Notes: generated by a model not told the origin, from the letters alone. 36,474 bases of DNA from CAZAYP01 sp964489425 [NCBI: uncultured Verrucomicrobiota bacterium] (GCA_964489425.1 CAZAYP010000059.1:1-36474); one strand, 5' to 3'; shown: positions 23,484-32,323, counted from the stretch's first letter. Translations and numbers: made by a program.

Positions 23484-25421
23484 ATGGAAATGAAAACCGA
23501 GCAGACTCAGGACAATCGACAGTCCAAAGACGAAAAGCAGTTGGTCTCGTTCATGCTCGGGGAGGAGGAATTCGGGTTCGATATCATGGACGTGCAGGAG
23601 ATTATCCGGCCGCCCAATATCGCCAGGGTTCCCCTGACTCCCCGTTACGTGGATGGCGTGGCCAACTTGCGCGGCATGGTCCTGCCGATCGTGGACATGC
23701 GTACCCGGTTCGGCATGGACCGCATGGACGACACCGACCGCACCCGCGTGCTGGTGATCGACCTTAACGGCCAGCGTACCGGCTTGCGCGTGGACCGCGT
23801 CAAGCAGGTTGACCGGATCGCCATGATCAACATCGAGCCGCCGCCCAGCGTCATTGGCGACGTGAGCTCTGAATATGTCCAGGGCGTGGTCAAACTGGAA
23901 GGCGGCAAGCGCATCATCATCACCCTCAAGGCCGAAGAGGTGTGCCGCGCCACGGAAACCGAACGGCGCCAGGTCGCGGCGGCCACCCAGGCCGCCGCGG
24001 TCCAGGAAACGGACCGCCAGCAACGGGACCGGACGGCCCAGGAAGTGACCCAGATGGTCACCTTCCGCGTGGCGCGCGAAGAGTTCGGGTTCCCGATTGA
24101 CAAGGTGCGCGAAATCCTGCGCGTGGAAACCGCGCGGCGCATCCCGGAATCGCCGGCCTACCTGCTGGGGGTGCTGACCGTGCGGGGCAAACTGTTGCCC
24201 ATCATCGATCTGCGCACCCTGCTGGACCAGAAAACCCTGGCCGAGGAGCTGGGCGGCAAGTGCGCGGAGTTGCGCGCCGGCTACGAAGCCTGGCGCGAGG
24301 AACTCGAGGTCTACTGCGCTACGCCCACGAACCGCAAGCCCGGCGACTACGGCGCCCAGCAGTTGCGCGAGTGGCTCAAGCAACGCAGCAGCACCAGCCA
24401 GGCCCTGGCCGAATCCGTCACCCAACTGCGGGCGGGCAACGAGCAGGCTGTCAAGGCGGTGGCCGCCTTGTTGGCCGCCGATGCCGCGGCGTTGGCGGCG
24501 CAGTTCCAAGCCGTGGTCAAACCCGTGCTGGAGCAGGAAATCGCGGAGTTGCGCCACTTCGAAAGCCTGGTGGTGGAAAGCATCCGCGAAGACCAGCGCA
24601 TCGTGGTGGTGGACGCCGGCGGCATCCTGCTGGGCCTGGTGGTGGATCATGTCAACGAGGTTATGAACACGCCCAACAACTGCATTGAGCCGGCGCCCCA
24701 GTTGAACGAACGGCGCAACGCCGAACTGGCCGGGATCGCCAAGCTCAACGAGGGCAAACGCCTGATCCTGGTCCTGGAAGCCAGCCGACTGCTCAAGGAA
24801 CAGGAAGTCCAGCAGTTGCTGAATTCGTCCGGCGCCCAGAAAACCGGCGCGAACGCGGCCGACGAAACCGCGCAGCGGGCGCAGCAATCGCGCGAAATGG
24901 AGGAACGCCAGATCGTGTCCTTCCGCCTGGGCGACGAGGAGTTCGGCATTCCCATCGCGCAGATCCGCGAGATTGACCGCTACTCGCAGATCACCCGGAT
25001 TCCGCGCGTGCCCGACTATGTCGAGGGCGTGACCAACCTGCGCGGCGAAGTCATCCCGGTGATCAACCTGCGCGCGCGGTTCAACCTGCCGGCCAAGGAC
25101 ATTGACGATCGGGCCCGGATCATCATCGTGGACCTGGACGGTAACAAGACCGGCCTGCGGGTGGACAGCGTCAGCCAGGTGCTGAACATCTCCAACCGCG
25201 ACGTCGAGAAGCCGCCCAAGGCCGTGGAGGAAGGCGGTTCCGGCCAGTTCATTTCCGGCATCGCCAAGGTGGATGCCGGCAAGCGGATGATCGTGTTCCT
25301 GGATGTGGCCAGGATCCTCACCCGCTCGCCCACGGCGGCCCCCGTGGCGGCCGCGGCGCCGGTGGAGACTGGCAAATCACCGGCCAAGGCCGGCGGCAAG
25401 AAAGCCGGCCGGGACGCCTGA
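23484..25421 (+). CDS. triple CheW-domain coupling protein with helical insert in domain 2
   Basis: 645 residues. CheW domain 1 spans about 17-155 (VSFMLGEEEFGFDI, VANLRGMVLPIVDMRT). Domain 2 spans 187-438 (VTFRVAREEFGFPI, LTVRGKLLPIIDLRT), and domain 3 spans 474-620 (VSFRLGDEEFGIPI, VTNLRGEVIPVINLRA). CheW links receptors to CheA, and three copies could bridge several partners. Domain 2 is split by about 115 helical residues (252-368), with AWREEL, a Cys278 and LREWL spaced rather like a CZB zinc-binding bundle but without its His residues. Long Gln/Ala linkers join the domains. It follows the MCP gene by 50 bases. Confidence 0.92.
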   Translation: MEMKTEQTQDNRQSKDEKQLVSFMLGEEEFGFDIMDVQEIIRPPNIARVPLTPRYVDGVANLRGMVLPIVDMRTRFGMDRMDDTDRTRVLVIDLNGQRTGLRVDRVKQVDRIAMINIEPPPSVIGDVSSEYVQGVVKLEGGKRIIITLKAEEVCRATETERRQVAAATQAAAVQETDRQQRDRTAQEVTQMVTFRVAREEFGFPIDKVREILRVETARRIPESPAYLLGVLTVRGKLLPIIDLRTLLDQKTLAEELGGKCAELRAGYEAWREELEVYCATPTNRKPGDYGAQQLREWLKQRSSTSQALAESVTQLRAGNEQAVKAVAALLAADAAALAAQFQAVVKPVLEQEIAELRHFESLVVESIREDQRIVVVDAGGILLGLVVDHVNEVMNTPNNCIEPAPQLNERRNAELAGIAKLNEGKRLILVLEASRLLKEQEVQQLLNSSGAQKTGANAADETAQRAQQSREMEERQIVSFRLGDEEFGIPIAQIREIDRYSQITRIPRVPDYVEGVTNLRGEVIPVINLRARFNLPAKDIDDRARIIIVDLDGNKTGLRVDSVSQVLNISNRDVEKPPKAVEEGGSGQFISGIAKVDAGKRMIVFLDVARILTRSPTAAPVAAAAPVETGKSPAKAGGKKAGRDA

Positions 25422-25442
25422 ACTAGAAGCAGAAACAGCATT

Positions 25443-25547
25443 TCTCACGGAGGCACGGAGATCACAGGGAAGAACATGACTCGCGTAAAAGCTGAATCCG
25501 AAGGTTTGGTTTTTACATATTCTCCGTGTCTCTGTGTCTCCGTGAGA
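25443..25547. repeat. short-period inverted repeat, CACGGAG type
   Basis: The left arm 25443-25470 (units CACGGAGG, CACGGAGA, TCACAGGG) pairs with the right arm 25520-25547 (TCCGTGTC, TCTGTGTC, TCCGTGAG) around a loop of about 50 bases. The first ten pairs are perfect. It lies between the triple-CheW and cheB genes. A lone left arm of the same type occurs at 36327-36358. Confidence 0.75.
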
Positions 25548-25625
25548 TTAAATCTGAACAATCCGGGTCTTGAAATGACGCCGTGTCTTCGCGCGATAAA
25601 AGCTGGCTCATAGGAACAACCTGCC

Positions 25626-26726
25626 ATGGCCTTTAACCCTCAATATAAAGTGCGCGTGTTGGTGGCGGACGATTCCGCGTTGCAGCGGCGGACGTTGATC
25701 CGCGTGATGGAGCGGGATCCGCACCTGGAAATCGTGGGTTATGCCCGCGACGGGGAAGACGCCGTGGCCAAGGCCAGGGACCTGCGGCCGGACGTAATCT
25801 CCATGGACATCAACATGCCCAAGATGGACGGCCTGACCGCCTTGCAGATCATCATGGAAGAGGCGATCTGCCCGGTGGTGATGGTGTCTTCCCTGACCCA
25901 GCGCAATGCCCAGGTCACGTTCGAGGCCCTGGAACTGGGCGCGTTCGATTACGTGGCCAAGCCCGACGGCACGGTCAGCGGCAACCTGGATAAGGTGGCC
26001 CGGGAACTGTGCGCCAAGCTGCGCGCCGCCGCCGCCACCGGGGTGACCCAGCGGTTGGCCGGCGGTCGCAACCGGCGGGCCGTGGGACGCGCGGCGGCGG
26101 TCGACCGGCCAACGCCCACGATCCTGGCGGCCGACCGCGCCCGGTTGCAATACGGGTACAAGGCCGTGGCAATCGGCATTTCCACCGGCGGGCCATCAAC
26201 CTTGATGGAAGTGATTCCCAAGTTGCCGGCCGATTTGAATGCAGCCGTCTTCATTGTTCAGCATATGCCGGCCAAGTTCACCACCACGTTTGCCGAACGC
26301 ATGGCCAAGGAAAGCGCGTTGCGGGTGGTGGAAGCGCAAGCCATGATGCCGGTGGAACCGGGACTGTGTTTCCTCGGCCAGGGCGGGTTCCATCTGACCC
26401 TGTACAAAAAAAGCAGCGGCGAGATCATCGTCCGCACGCCCACGACGCCGGAGCACATGTTCATGCCGTCGGCCGATGTCATGATGGACTCGGTGCTCGC
26501 GGTGTATGGCCGGGACACGGTGGGCGTGCTGATGACCGGCATTGGCTCTGACGGCGCGGAGAGCATGCTCAAAATCCACCAGGCCGGCGGGGTCACCCTG
26601 GCAGAAAGCGAGGAAAGCGCCGTGGTATTCGGCATGCCGCGCGAAGCCATCGAGCGCGGCGCCGTGGATGTCGTGGCCCCCTGCCACCGGATGGCGGACG
26701 AAATCATCAAGGCCGTGGCCATGTAG
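25626..26726 (+). CDS. cheB: CheB protein-glutamate methylesterase / deamidase
   Basis: 366 residues. The receiver (about 8-128) has Asp15/Asp16, phospho-acceptor Asp61 (SMDINMPKMDG) and Lys112 (VAKPDG). A linker of about 45 residues leads to the methylesterase domain (about 177-362), with catalytic Ser186 (GISTGG), His213 (VQHMP) and Asp309 (GIGSDG). It removes methyl groups from the MCP, opposing the two CheR proteins, and is switched on when CheA phosphorylates its receiver. All catalytic residues are present. It is the only CheB in the cluster although there are two CheA and two CheR genes. Confidence 0.97.
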   Translation: MAFNPQYKVRVLVADDSALQRRTLIRVMERDPHLEIVGYARDGEDAVAKARDLRPDVISMDINMPKMDGLTALQIIMEEAICPVVMVSSLTQRNAQVTFEALELGAFDYVAKPDGTVSGNLDKVARELCAKLRAAAATGVTQRLAGGRNRRAVGRAAAVDRPTPTILAADRARLQYGYKAVAIGISTGGPSTLMEVIPKLPADLNAAVFIVQHMPAKFTTTFAERMAKESALRVVEAQAMMPVEPGLCFLGQGGFHLTLYKKSSGEIIVRTPTTPEHMFMPSADVMMDSVLAVYGRDTVGVLMTGIGSDGAESMLKIHQAGGVTLAESEESAVVFGMPREAIERGAVDVVAPCHRMADEIIKAVAM

Positions 26727-26766
26727 GGCCGGCACACTGCCAATCACCATGAATATAATTCATCTT

Positions 26767-27042
26767 CGTGATCGTTGTCGTGATCGATCCGACTCTGGAT
26801 GTCGTGATCGTTGTCGTGGTCGTGATCGATCCGACTCTGGATGTCGTGATCGTATTGTCGTGATCGCAATCGATCCGACCCTGGATCCGGATCTTTTCCG
26901 GAGCTCCCTCAGTAACGATTGCGAACACGACAACGACAACGACAGCGATTAAGACAACAGAGCGATTACGATCACGACAACGATCACGATGAAGACAGCG
27001 ACAGCGAGTGCGATTACGACAACGATCACGACAACGATTATG
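26767..27042. repeat. ACGACAACGATC-type inverted repeat array
   Basis: The left half is three tandem units (26767-26802, 26803-26844, 26845-26888) of 36, 42 and 44 bases, each starting CGTGATCG and containing GATCGATCCGA or GATCCGACC and CTGGAT. The right half (about 26928-27042) is made of CGATTACGACAACGATCACG-like units. CGTGATCGTTGTCGTGATCG (26767-26786) and its exact complement at 26969-26988 are a perfect 20-base inverted repeat. The array ends 11 bases before the HEAT-protein start. It is not a CRISPR array: there are no uniform repeats or unique spacers. Confidence 0.8.
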
Positions 27043-27053
27043 GGACTTCAAAC

Positions 27054-28124
27054 ATGAGCGAACAGACGGCAGCGTTAATCAAGCAACTGGAGGATCCGTC
27101 CGACGAGCAGCGCATGTTCGCCGCCGAAGACCTGAGCTATGCCAACGATCCGGACGTGGTCGCGGCGCTGATCGCGCGCCTGCAGCGGGAGGAGGAACAG
27201 GTGGTCAAGGAAGCCATCGCCCTGGCCTTGGAGCGGATCGACGGCCCGCGGGTCGTGGCCGCGTCCCTGCCGCTGCTGTCCAGCGAAGACCCCTATGTGC
27301 GCAACCTGGCCGTGGAACTACTGCGCAAAGGCGGCCAGGCGCAGGCGGACGCGCTGCTGGCTTTCTTAAGCGAGCAGAAAGATCCGGACATCCGCAAGTT
27401 CATCATGGATATCGCGGCCCAGTTTGACAACCCGGCGGCCATGCGGTTCCTGCACCTGGGCCTGACGGACGAGGACGTCAACGTCGTGATCGCGGCGGTG
27501 GAATACATCGGCCAGAAAGAGCTGCGGCCGCTGCGCGAGGCGATCGAGGAAACGTTTCTTGCGGCCCAGGAACCCATGCTGGTGGCCACCTGCCTGGAAA
27601 CGCTGGCGGCGGTGGGCGATGCCGCCACGTTGACGCTGGTGGCGCGGCGGTTCCCGGACCTGGGGCGCGCGGACCCCGTTTACCTGGTACCGCTGCTCAA
27701 ACTGTATGGCCGGTTGGGCGGGCCGGAACACCTCGAGCTATTCGATAAAATGCTGGCCGGACCGACCCTGCTTAAGGATGACATCCTCGCCTGCGCCATC
27801 CTGCCCATTCACTTGCGCCACGCGATCACGCCCCTGCCCCCGGAATTGGAGGAGGCCATCGGACGCGTGCTTGGCCACGATGCCGATCCGGCCGACGCCG
27901 GACCGGTTCTCATGTTCCTGGGCCTGCGCCGCCTTGACCCGCAAATCAGCGCCCTGCTGCACCAGCTGCTCAACGCGCCCCACCCCATCACCCGGCTGCA
28001 CGCGATCACGGCCTGGAGCCTGAACCCGGACGAATCCGCCCGCGCGGCGCTGGCCCAGCGCCTGGCGCGTGAGCCGGATCCCGCGGTCAAGGAGGCCTTG
28101 CGCCATGCCCTCCGCGCCCAGTGA
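27054..28124 (+). CDS. HEAT-repeat protein of the chemosensory cluster
   Basis: 356 residues built of about ten 30-35 residue helical pairs: DEQRMFAAEDLSYANDPDVV, DPYVRNLAVELLRKGGQAQA, DPDIRKFIMDIAAQFDNPAA, EPDPAVKEALRHALRA. This is the HEAT/PBS-lyase-type solenoid, a protein-binding scaffold with no catalytic motif. It lies between cheB and cheR, and its last 20 bases overlap the cheR start, so it is co-translated with the chemosensory proteins. It may hold or tune CheA/CheR/MCP complexes; that is inference. The Shine-Dalgarno site is weak. The same frame is open upstream through the repeat array as an Asp/Asn/His-rich leader, but only from a TTG. Confidence 0.8.
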   Translation: MSEQTAALIKQLEDPSDEQRMFAAEDLSYANDPDVVAALIARLQREEEQVVKEAIALALERIDGPRVVAASLPLLSSEDPYVRNLAVELLRKGGQAQADALLAFLSEQKDPDIRKFIMDIAAQFDNPAAMRFLHLGLTDEDVNVVIAAVEYIGQKELRPLREAIEETFLAAQEPMLVATCLETLAAVGDAATLTLVARRFPDLGRADPVYLVPLLKLYGRLGGPEHLELFDKMLAGPTLLKDDILACAILPIHLRHAITPLPPELEEAIGRVLGHDADPADAGPVLMFLGLRRLDPQISALLHQLLNAPHPITRLHAITAWSLNPDESARAALAQRLAREPDPAVKEALRHALRAQ

Positions 28125-28968
28125 CAACCTGCTGGATTTTGACACGTTCTGTCGCCTGCGCGATCTGATCTGCGAAAAAGTCGGCATTTTCTTCGACGAT
28201 CACAAGGTCCTGTTCCTGGAGCGGCGGATTGTCGAGCGCATGGCGTTCCTCGGACTGGATACCCCCCATGAGTATCATTTCCAGCTCAAGTTCGGCGACC
28301 CAAACGGCCGCGAATTGCAGGCGCTCACCAACCTGCTGGCCACCAACGAGACCTACATGTTCCGCGAGTACGAGCAGTTGCAGTCCTTTGCCGATTACTG
28401 CCTGCCCGAGGTCGTGGCCAGCAAGCACAAACGCGCCGAACACCGCCTGCGGGTCTGGTGCGCGGGTTGCTCCTCAGGCGAAGAAGCCTATACCCTGGCC
28501 ATCATCCTGCTCGAGGTGCTCGAGGCCGCCGATAGCATGACCCCGGAAATCGTCGCCACCGACATTGACGAGCACGCCCTGCAGGAAGCCCAGCGCGGGC
28601 TATACAGCGAGCGCTCCATCAAGGATGCGCCCCAGGACTACATCAACCGCTACCTGGTGCGCGAGCATGGCGGCTACCGCGTGGCCCGGCCGGTGCGCGA
28701 CCTGATCACCTTCCGCCACCTCAACCTGCGCGACCGCCTGGAGATGCGGGCCATGCGCGATTTCGACTTCGTCTTTTGTCGCAACGTCCTCATCTATTTC
28801 GATGACGCCGGCCGCAAAGGCGCGGTGGACCATTTCTATAACAGTCTCAAGCCCGGGGGATTCATCTACCTGGGCCACTCGGAATCCATCGGCCGCATCA
28901 GCAATGCCTTTGCGTTGCGGCGCATGGGCAATTTCCTGGTGTACATGAAACCGGAACGCCCCTTATGA
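28105..28968 (+). CDS. cheR: CheR chemotaxis methyltransferase, copy 1
   Basis: 287 residues. The N-terminal helical domain (FDTFCRLRDLICEKVGIFFD) leads to the family signature NETYMFREYEQL (81-92). The SAM-binding domain follows, with WCAGCSSGEEAYTLA (118-132), EIVATDIDEHAL and FVFCRNVLIYFD. It methylates Glu residues of the MCP coiled coil using S-adenosylmethionine. No TPR extension is present. ATG 28105 overlaps the HEAT-protein gene by 20 bases; a GTG at 28069 is an alternative. cheY1 follows after 9 bases. Confidence 0.96.
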   Translation: MPSAPSDNLLDFDTFCRLRDLICEKVGIFFDDHKVLFLERRIVERMAFLGLDTPHEYHFQLKFGDPNGRELQALTNLLATNETYMFREYEQLQSFADYCLPEVVASKHKRAEHRLRVWCAGCSSGEEAYTLAIILLEVLEAADSMTPEIVATDIDEHALQEAQRGLYSERSIKDAPQDYINRYLVREHGGYRVARPVRDLITFRHLNLRDRLEMRAMRDFDFVFCRNVLIYFDDAGRKGAVDHFYNSLKPGGFIYLGHSESIGRISNAFALRRMGNFLVYMKPERPL

Positions 28969-28977
28969 GGAGCCGCC

Positions 28978-29340
28978 ATGTCAACGGTACTTGTCGTCGA
29001 TGATTCCCAGACCGCGCGCCATTATCATCGCAATATCATCCAGGCCGCCGGCTTCAAGGTCGTTGTGGCCAACGATGGCGCGGCCGGGCTGGAAGCCATG
29101 TTCCAGCAACCCTGCGACCTGATCCTGACGGATATCAACATGGCGTTGATGAATGGCTACGAGTTCATCCGCCGCATCCGGTTCGAGCCCGCATTCTGCG
29201 GGGTGCCGGTGATCATCATTTCCACCGAAAGCAAGGATCTGGACAAAAAGAAGGGCTATGCGGCCGGCGCCAACCTGTATATCACCAAACCCTGCCGCCC
29301 GGAGTTGCTGATCGAAAGCATCCGGATGCTGATGCCTTGA
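28978..29340 (+). CDS. CheY-like single-domain response regulator, copy 1
   Basis: 120 residues, receiver domain only. Phosphorylation-site residues are visible: DDSQ near the start (Asp8/Asp9), Asp in LILTDINM, Ser/Thr in IIISTES and Lys in LYITKPCRP. It is encoded immediately before CheA1, the expected phosphodonor. The short insertion 'MALMNGYEF' after the acceptor Asp and the 'TKPCRPELLIESI' end are shared with copy 2. Its target is unknown; no flagellar motor genes are present. GAGGAG lies six bases upstream of the ATG. Confidence 0.93.
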   Translation: MSTVLVVDDSQTARHYHRNIIQAAGFKVVVANDGAAGLEAMFQQPCDLILTDINMALMNGYEFIRRIRFEPAFCGVPVIIISTESKDLDKKKGYAAGANLYITKPCRPELLIESIRMLMP

Positions 29341-29362
29341 GAAATATCCCATATCTACAAGC

Positions 29363-32179
29363 ATGAGTGCCGAAGCCCAAACCTTGATGGAGGCGATTCG
29401 CGCCGCGTTCCGGGTCGAAGCCGGGGACCTGCTGGCGGAACTAAAGAACGCCCTGAGCGACCTGGAAACGCAGCCGGACGACACCCAGGCGCTGCAGCGG
29501 GTTTGCCGCGGCATGCACACGATCAGGGGCACGGCCGCCGCCGTGGAATATTCTCGTTTGGCCGCCTTTGTGCAACCTTTCGAGGCGGTCATGGACAGCG
29601 CCCGCCATGGACGCATTGGCATTTCCCCGCAGTTAATTGATGTATCCCAGAAGTTCCTGGACCGCATCCGGCAGATCATCGACGAAGCCGACGGCACGCC
29701 CTGCGCCCAGGATGCATCGCTGGCGACCGAGCCCTTGTTGCAAGCGTTACGGCAACTCGACAAGCCGGCCACTGCACCGGCGCCGGACCCGGCCGCCGCC
29801 GCCCTGGCTGGCCGGCGCGAATACTTCATCCAGTGCCGCCTGGCCACGGCCCAGGACCAACAAGGGGTTGGCTTGGTACAGTTGCTGAACCGCCTGCAAT
29901 CGCTCGGCGAGGCCCGCCTCAAGGGCGCGGTCAAGGAAATGTCTTTTCAGGGCCGGCCGGATGATCGCGAGGCCCGGCTTTGGTGGAACCTGCACTTGGC
30001 CGGAGCTTGCGACGAGGCGCAAATCCGAGAGCTCTTCCAGGCGTCCAGCCCGCCCGTGGACTGGCGCGCGGAAGAGATCGTCCATGCGGACCTGCCGGTC
30101 TTGGAACGGGCCCGGTACTTCCCGGCCGTCATGTTGCAGGATTTCCACGAAGACGCCGGCGAGCACCTGGCGCAGGTCGAGAAGTGCATCCTGGAACTGG
30201 AAAAATCGCCCGACAACCGCGACGTGATCGATGAACTGTTCCGCAGCATCCACTCGATCAAGGGCAATGCCGGGCTCCTGGTCAGCGCGGCCCGGGAGCC
30301 GTTGCCGGAACCCAACGTGCTGCAGGCCCTGCGGCTGGTGGCCCATGCCGCGGAAACGCACCTGGAAGATATCCGCGCCGCCCGAACGCCGGCACACACC
30401 CCACGGTCGGTTGAGAACCTGTTTCCCATCTTTGACGTCCTGAAAAACCTGACCCTGGCATTCCTGCAAGACCAGCCACCGCCGGACCTGGCCGAAGACT
30501 TGCTGCTGGGCTTTGGCATTGATCCGGAAGCCTTGCGGCCCGGCCCCATTCGCCGGCCGCCGCCAGCCGCGCCGGCCGCCTTGCGGCGCGACGCCTTCCA
30601 CCACTTGGCCAGCCAGACATTAGCCATGCTGCGCGGGTGCTGGGCCGAAGAAGATCGGGACGGTTTCACCGCGCGCGAAAACCTGCAAATCTATGCCCGA
30701 GGCCTGGCCAACCTGGCCGCGGCGGCGGCCCGCCTCCCCCATCCGGAGTTGGGCAGCGTCGTGGCGCAACAACAAGCCCTGCTGGAACCGGCCCTGGCCC
30801 GTGCCGAGCCCTTGCCGGACGCCGCGCTTTGCGAATTGCGGCGTTTGTTCCTGGCGACGGAAACCCTCGCCAGCCTGGCGCCCGACCTCACGCCGCCCGG
30901 CGAGGAAGAGGAACCCACCACGGCCCCTGCAGGAACTCGCAAACCGGACCGCGCCGCCGGCAGCGCCACCTTGCGGGTGGAAGAGGAAAAGATCGACCGC
31001 ATCATGCGGGTGGCCGGGGAACTGCTCATCGCCCGCGGCGCCCTGCCGCTGCTGGCGCAGCGCCTGCTGGCAGAGCACAACCCGGTGGGCGGCGAACTCA
31101 AGGACGTGGCCGCCAGCATTGGCCGCATCGCCGACGAACTGCAGGCCGCCGTCATGGCCGTGCGCATGCTCCCGGTCAAGACACTGTTCCTGCGGTACCC
31201 GCGCCTCGTTCGCGACCTGGCCCGGGAATCCGGAAAAAAAGTGCGGTTGGTCATGCATGGCGAGGATACCGAGATCAATAAAACCATGCTCGAACAACTG
31301 CACGATCCGCTGGTGCACTTGCTCCGCAACTCCGTGGATCACGGCATCGAACGGCCGGACGATCGCCAAGCCGCGGGCAAACCGGCCGAAGGCACGGTGA
31401 CGCTCAGCGCGGCCAACGAGAGCGGCATGGTGGTCATTGCCGTGGCCGACGATGGACGTGGCCTGCAGGCGAAGAAGCTGAAACACAAGGCGGTGGAAAA
31501 AGGATTGCTCACGGCCGAAGCCGCTGAGCGGTTGTCCGACCAGGACGCGTATGACCTGGTTTTTCTGCCGGGCTTTTCGACCGCGGATAAAGTCACGGAT
31601 GTTTCCGGCCGCGGCGTGGGCATGGACATCGTCCGCAGCAACGTTCAGAACCTGCGCGGCGGCATTGCCATTACCAGCGCCGTGGGCCAGGGCACGCAAA
31701 TCCGTCTCAAGCTGCCCACCAGCCTGATGATCGCGCAAACCCTGCTGGTCCAGGCCGGCGGTGGGGAATACCTGCTGCCCATGGTAAACGTCTCCACCTT
31801 GGTGAAAATACCCCGGGCGCAACTGCACGAGATCCAATCCCAACGCATGGCGATGGTGCGCGGCCGCGTGTTCCCGCTCCTGGTGCTGGGTGACGCGCTG
31901 CAAAACCTGGGTGCGGCCGCAGTCGCAGCCACGGCCGAGTCCGACACACAAGACGCGGCGTTGGCGCTACTGCGCAGCGGCGCTGATGAGTGCGCTGTCC
32001 TGGTGGACCGGTTCGTCTCCCAGGAACAGGTGGTGGTCAAACGCCTGGATGGCCTGGCCTCCGCGCCGATTTTCCAAGGGGCGTCCATCATGGGGGATGG
32101 CCGCATCGTGCTGGTCATCAACCCGGCCGAGTTGCTTGCCGGCCAGACCCGGGAACCTGTTGGGATGGACCATGAGTGA
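29363..32179 (+). CDS. cheA: CheA histidine kinase with two HPt domains, copy 1
   Basis: 938 residues. HPt 1 (about 5-110) has His52 in GMHTIRGTAAAVE. A middle domain (about 150-235) opens REYFIQCRL. HPt 2 (about 255-370) has His297 in SIHSIKGNAGLL. A further helical region (405-510) without a His-x2-Lys-Gly motif comes before the dimerisation helices (LRVEEEKIDRIMRVAGELL, about 537). The ATPase has HLLRNSVDHGIE (N-box Asn656), DDGRG (696-700) and GRGVGMDI (749-756). A CheW-like domain closes it (about 785-930). No receiver is fused. It phosphorylates CheY and CheB in response to the MCP-CheW array. Two intact His sites in one chain are unusual for CheA. Confidence 0.95.
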   Translation: MSAEAQTLMEAIRAAFRVEAGDLLAELKNALSDLETQPDDTQALQRVCRGMHTIRGTAAAVEYSRLAAFVQPFEAVMDSARHGRIGISPQLIDVSQKFLDRIRQIIDEADGTPCAQDASLATEPLLQALRQLDKPATAPAPDPAAAALAGRREYFIQCRLATAQDQQGVGLVQLLNRLQSLGEARLKGAVKEMSFQGRPDDREARLWWNLHLAGACDEAQIRELFQASSPPVDWRAEEIVHADLPVLERARYFPAVMLQDFHEDAGEHLAQVEKCILELEKSPDNRDVIDELFRSIHSIKGNAGLLVSAAREPLPEPNVLQALRLVAHAAETHLEDIRAARTPAHTPRSVENLFPIFDVLKNLTLAFLQDQPPPDLAEDLLLGFGIDPEALRPGPIRRPPPAAPAALRRDAFHHLASQTLAMLRGCWAEEDRDGFTARENLQIYARGLANLAAAAARLPHPELGSVVAQQQALLEPALARAEPLPDAALCELRRLFLATETLASLAPDLTPPGEEEEPTTAPAGTRKPDRAAGSATLRVEEEKIDRIMRVAGELLIARGALPLLAQRLLAEHNPVGGELKDVAASIGRIADELQAAVMAVRMLPVKTLFLRYPRLVRDLARESGKKVRLVMHGEDTEINKTMLEQLHDPLVHLLRNSVDHGIERPDDRQAAGKPAEGTVTLSAANESGMVVIAVADDGRGLQAKKLKHKAVEKGLLTAEAAERLSDQDAYDLVFLPGFSTADKVTDVSGRGVGMDIVRSNVQNLRGGIAITSAVGQGTQIRLKLPTSLMIAQTLLVQAGGGEYLLPMVNVSTLVKIPRAQLHEIQSQRMAMVRGRVFPLLVLGDALQNLGAAAVAATAESDTQDAALALLRSGADECAVLVDRFVSQEQVVVKRLDGLASAPIFQGASIMGDGRIVLVINPAELLAGQTREPVGMDHE

Positions 32180-32209
32180 TCCATCCGCTGTTATCGCCAG
32201 ATGGTTTCC

Positions 32210-32268
32210 CTGGAGGGCGACGGGCCTCCGTCGCTGCAACCCAGCGGCAGGGGCCTGCCGCCCTCCAG
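32210..32268. repeat. three-way-junction palindromic element
   Basis: An outer 10-bp perfect stem (CTGGAGGGCG 32210-32219 with CGCCCTCCAG 32259-32268) encloses two perfect 7-bp hairpins: GCGACGG-GCCT-CCGTCGC (32217-32234) and CGGCAGG-GG-CCTGCCG (32245-32260). The outer stem overlaps each hairpin by two or three bases. The element lies 30 bases after cheA1 and about 55 before cheR2, in a gap of 144 bases. It could be a mobile palindromic repeat, an mRNA stabiliser or an attenuator. Confidence 0.7.
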
Positions 32269-32323
32269 AGCGCCTCCATTTTCACGCTGATTCGCGGCAG
32301 ATAAATCAATCATGGAATCTGCC

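Noticed and set aside
22435-24887. Very long antisense frames opposite the MCP and CheW genes
   Set aside because: They are typical mirror frames of GC-rich Ala/Glu/Arg-rich genes; the sense strand carries clear family motifs.
26757-27050. Possible CRISPR array
   Set aside because: Units vary in length and sequence, are arranged as inverted arms, and there are no unique spacers or cas genes.
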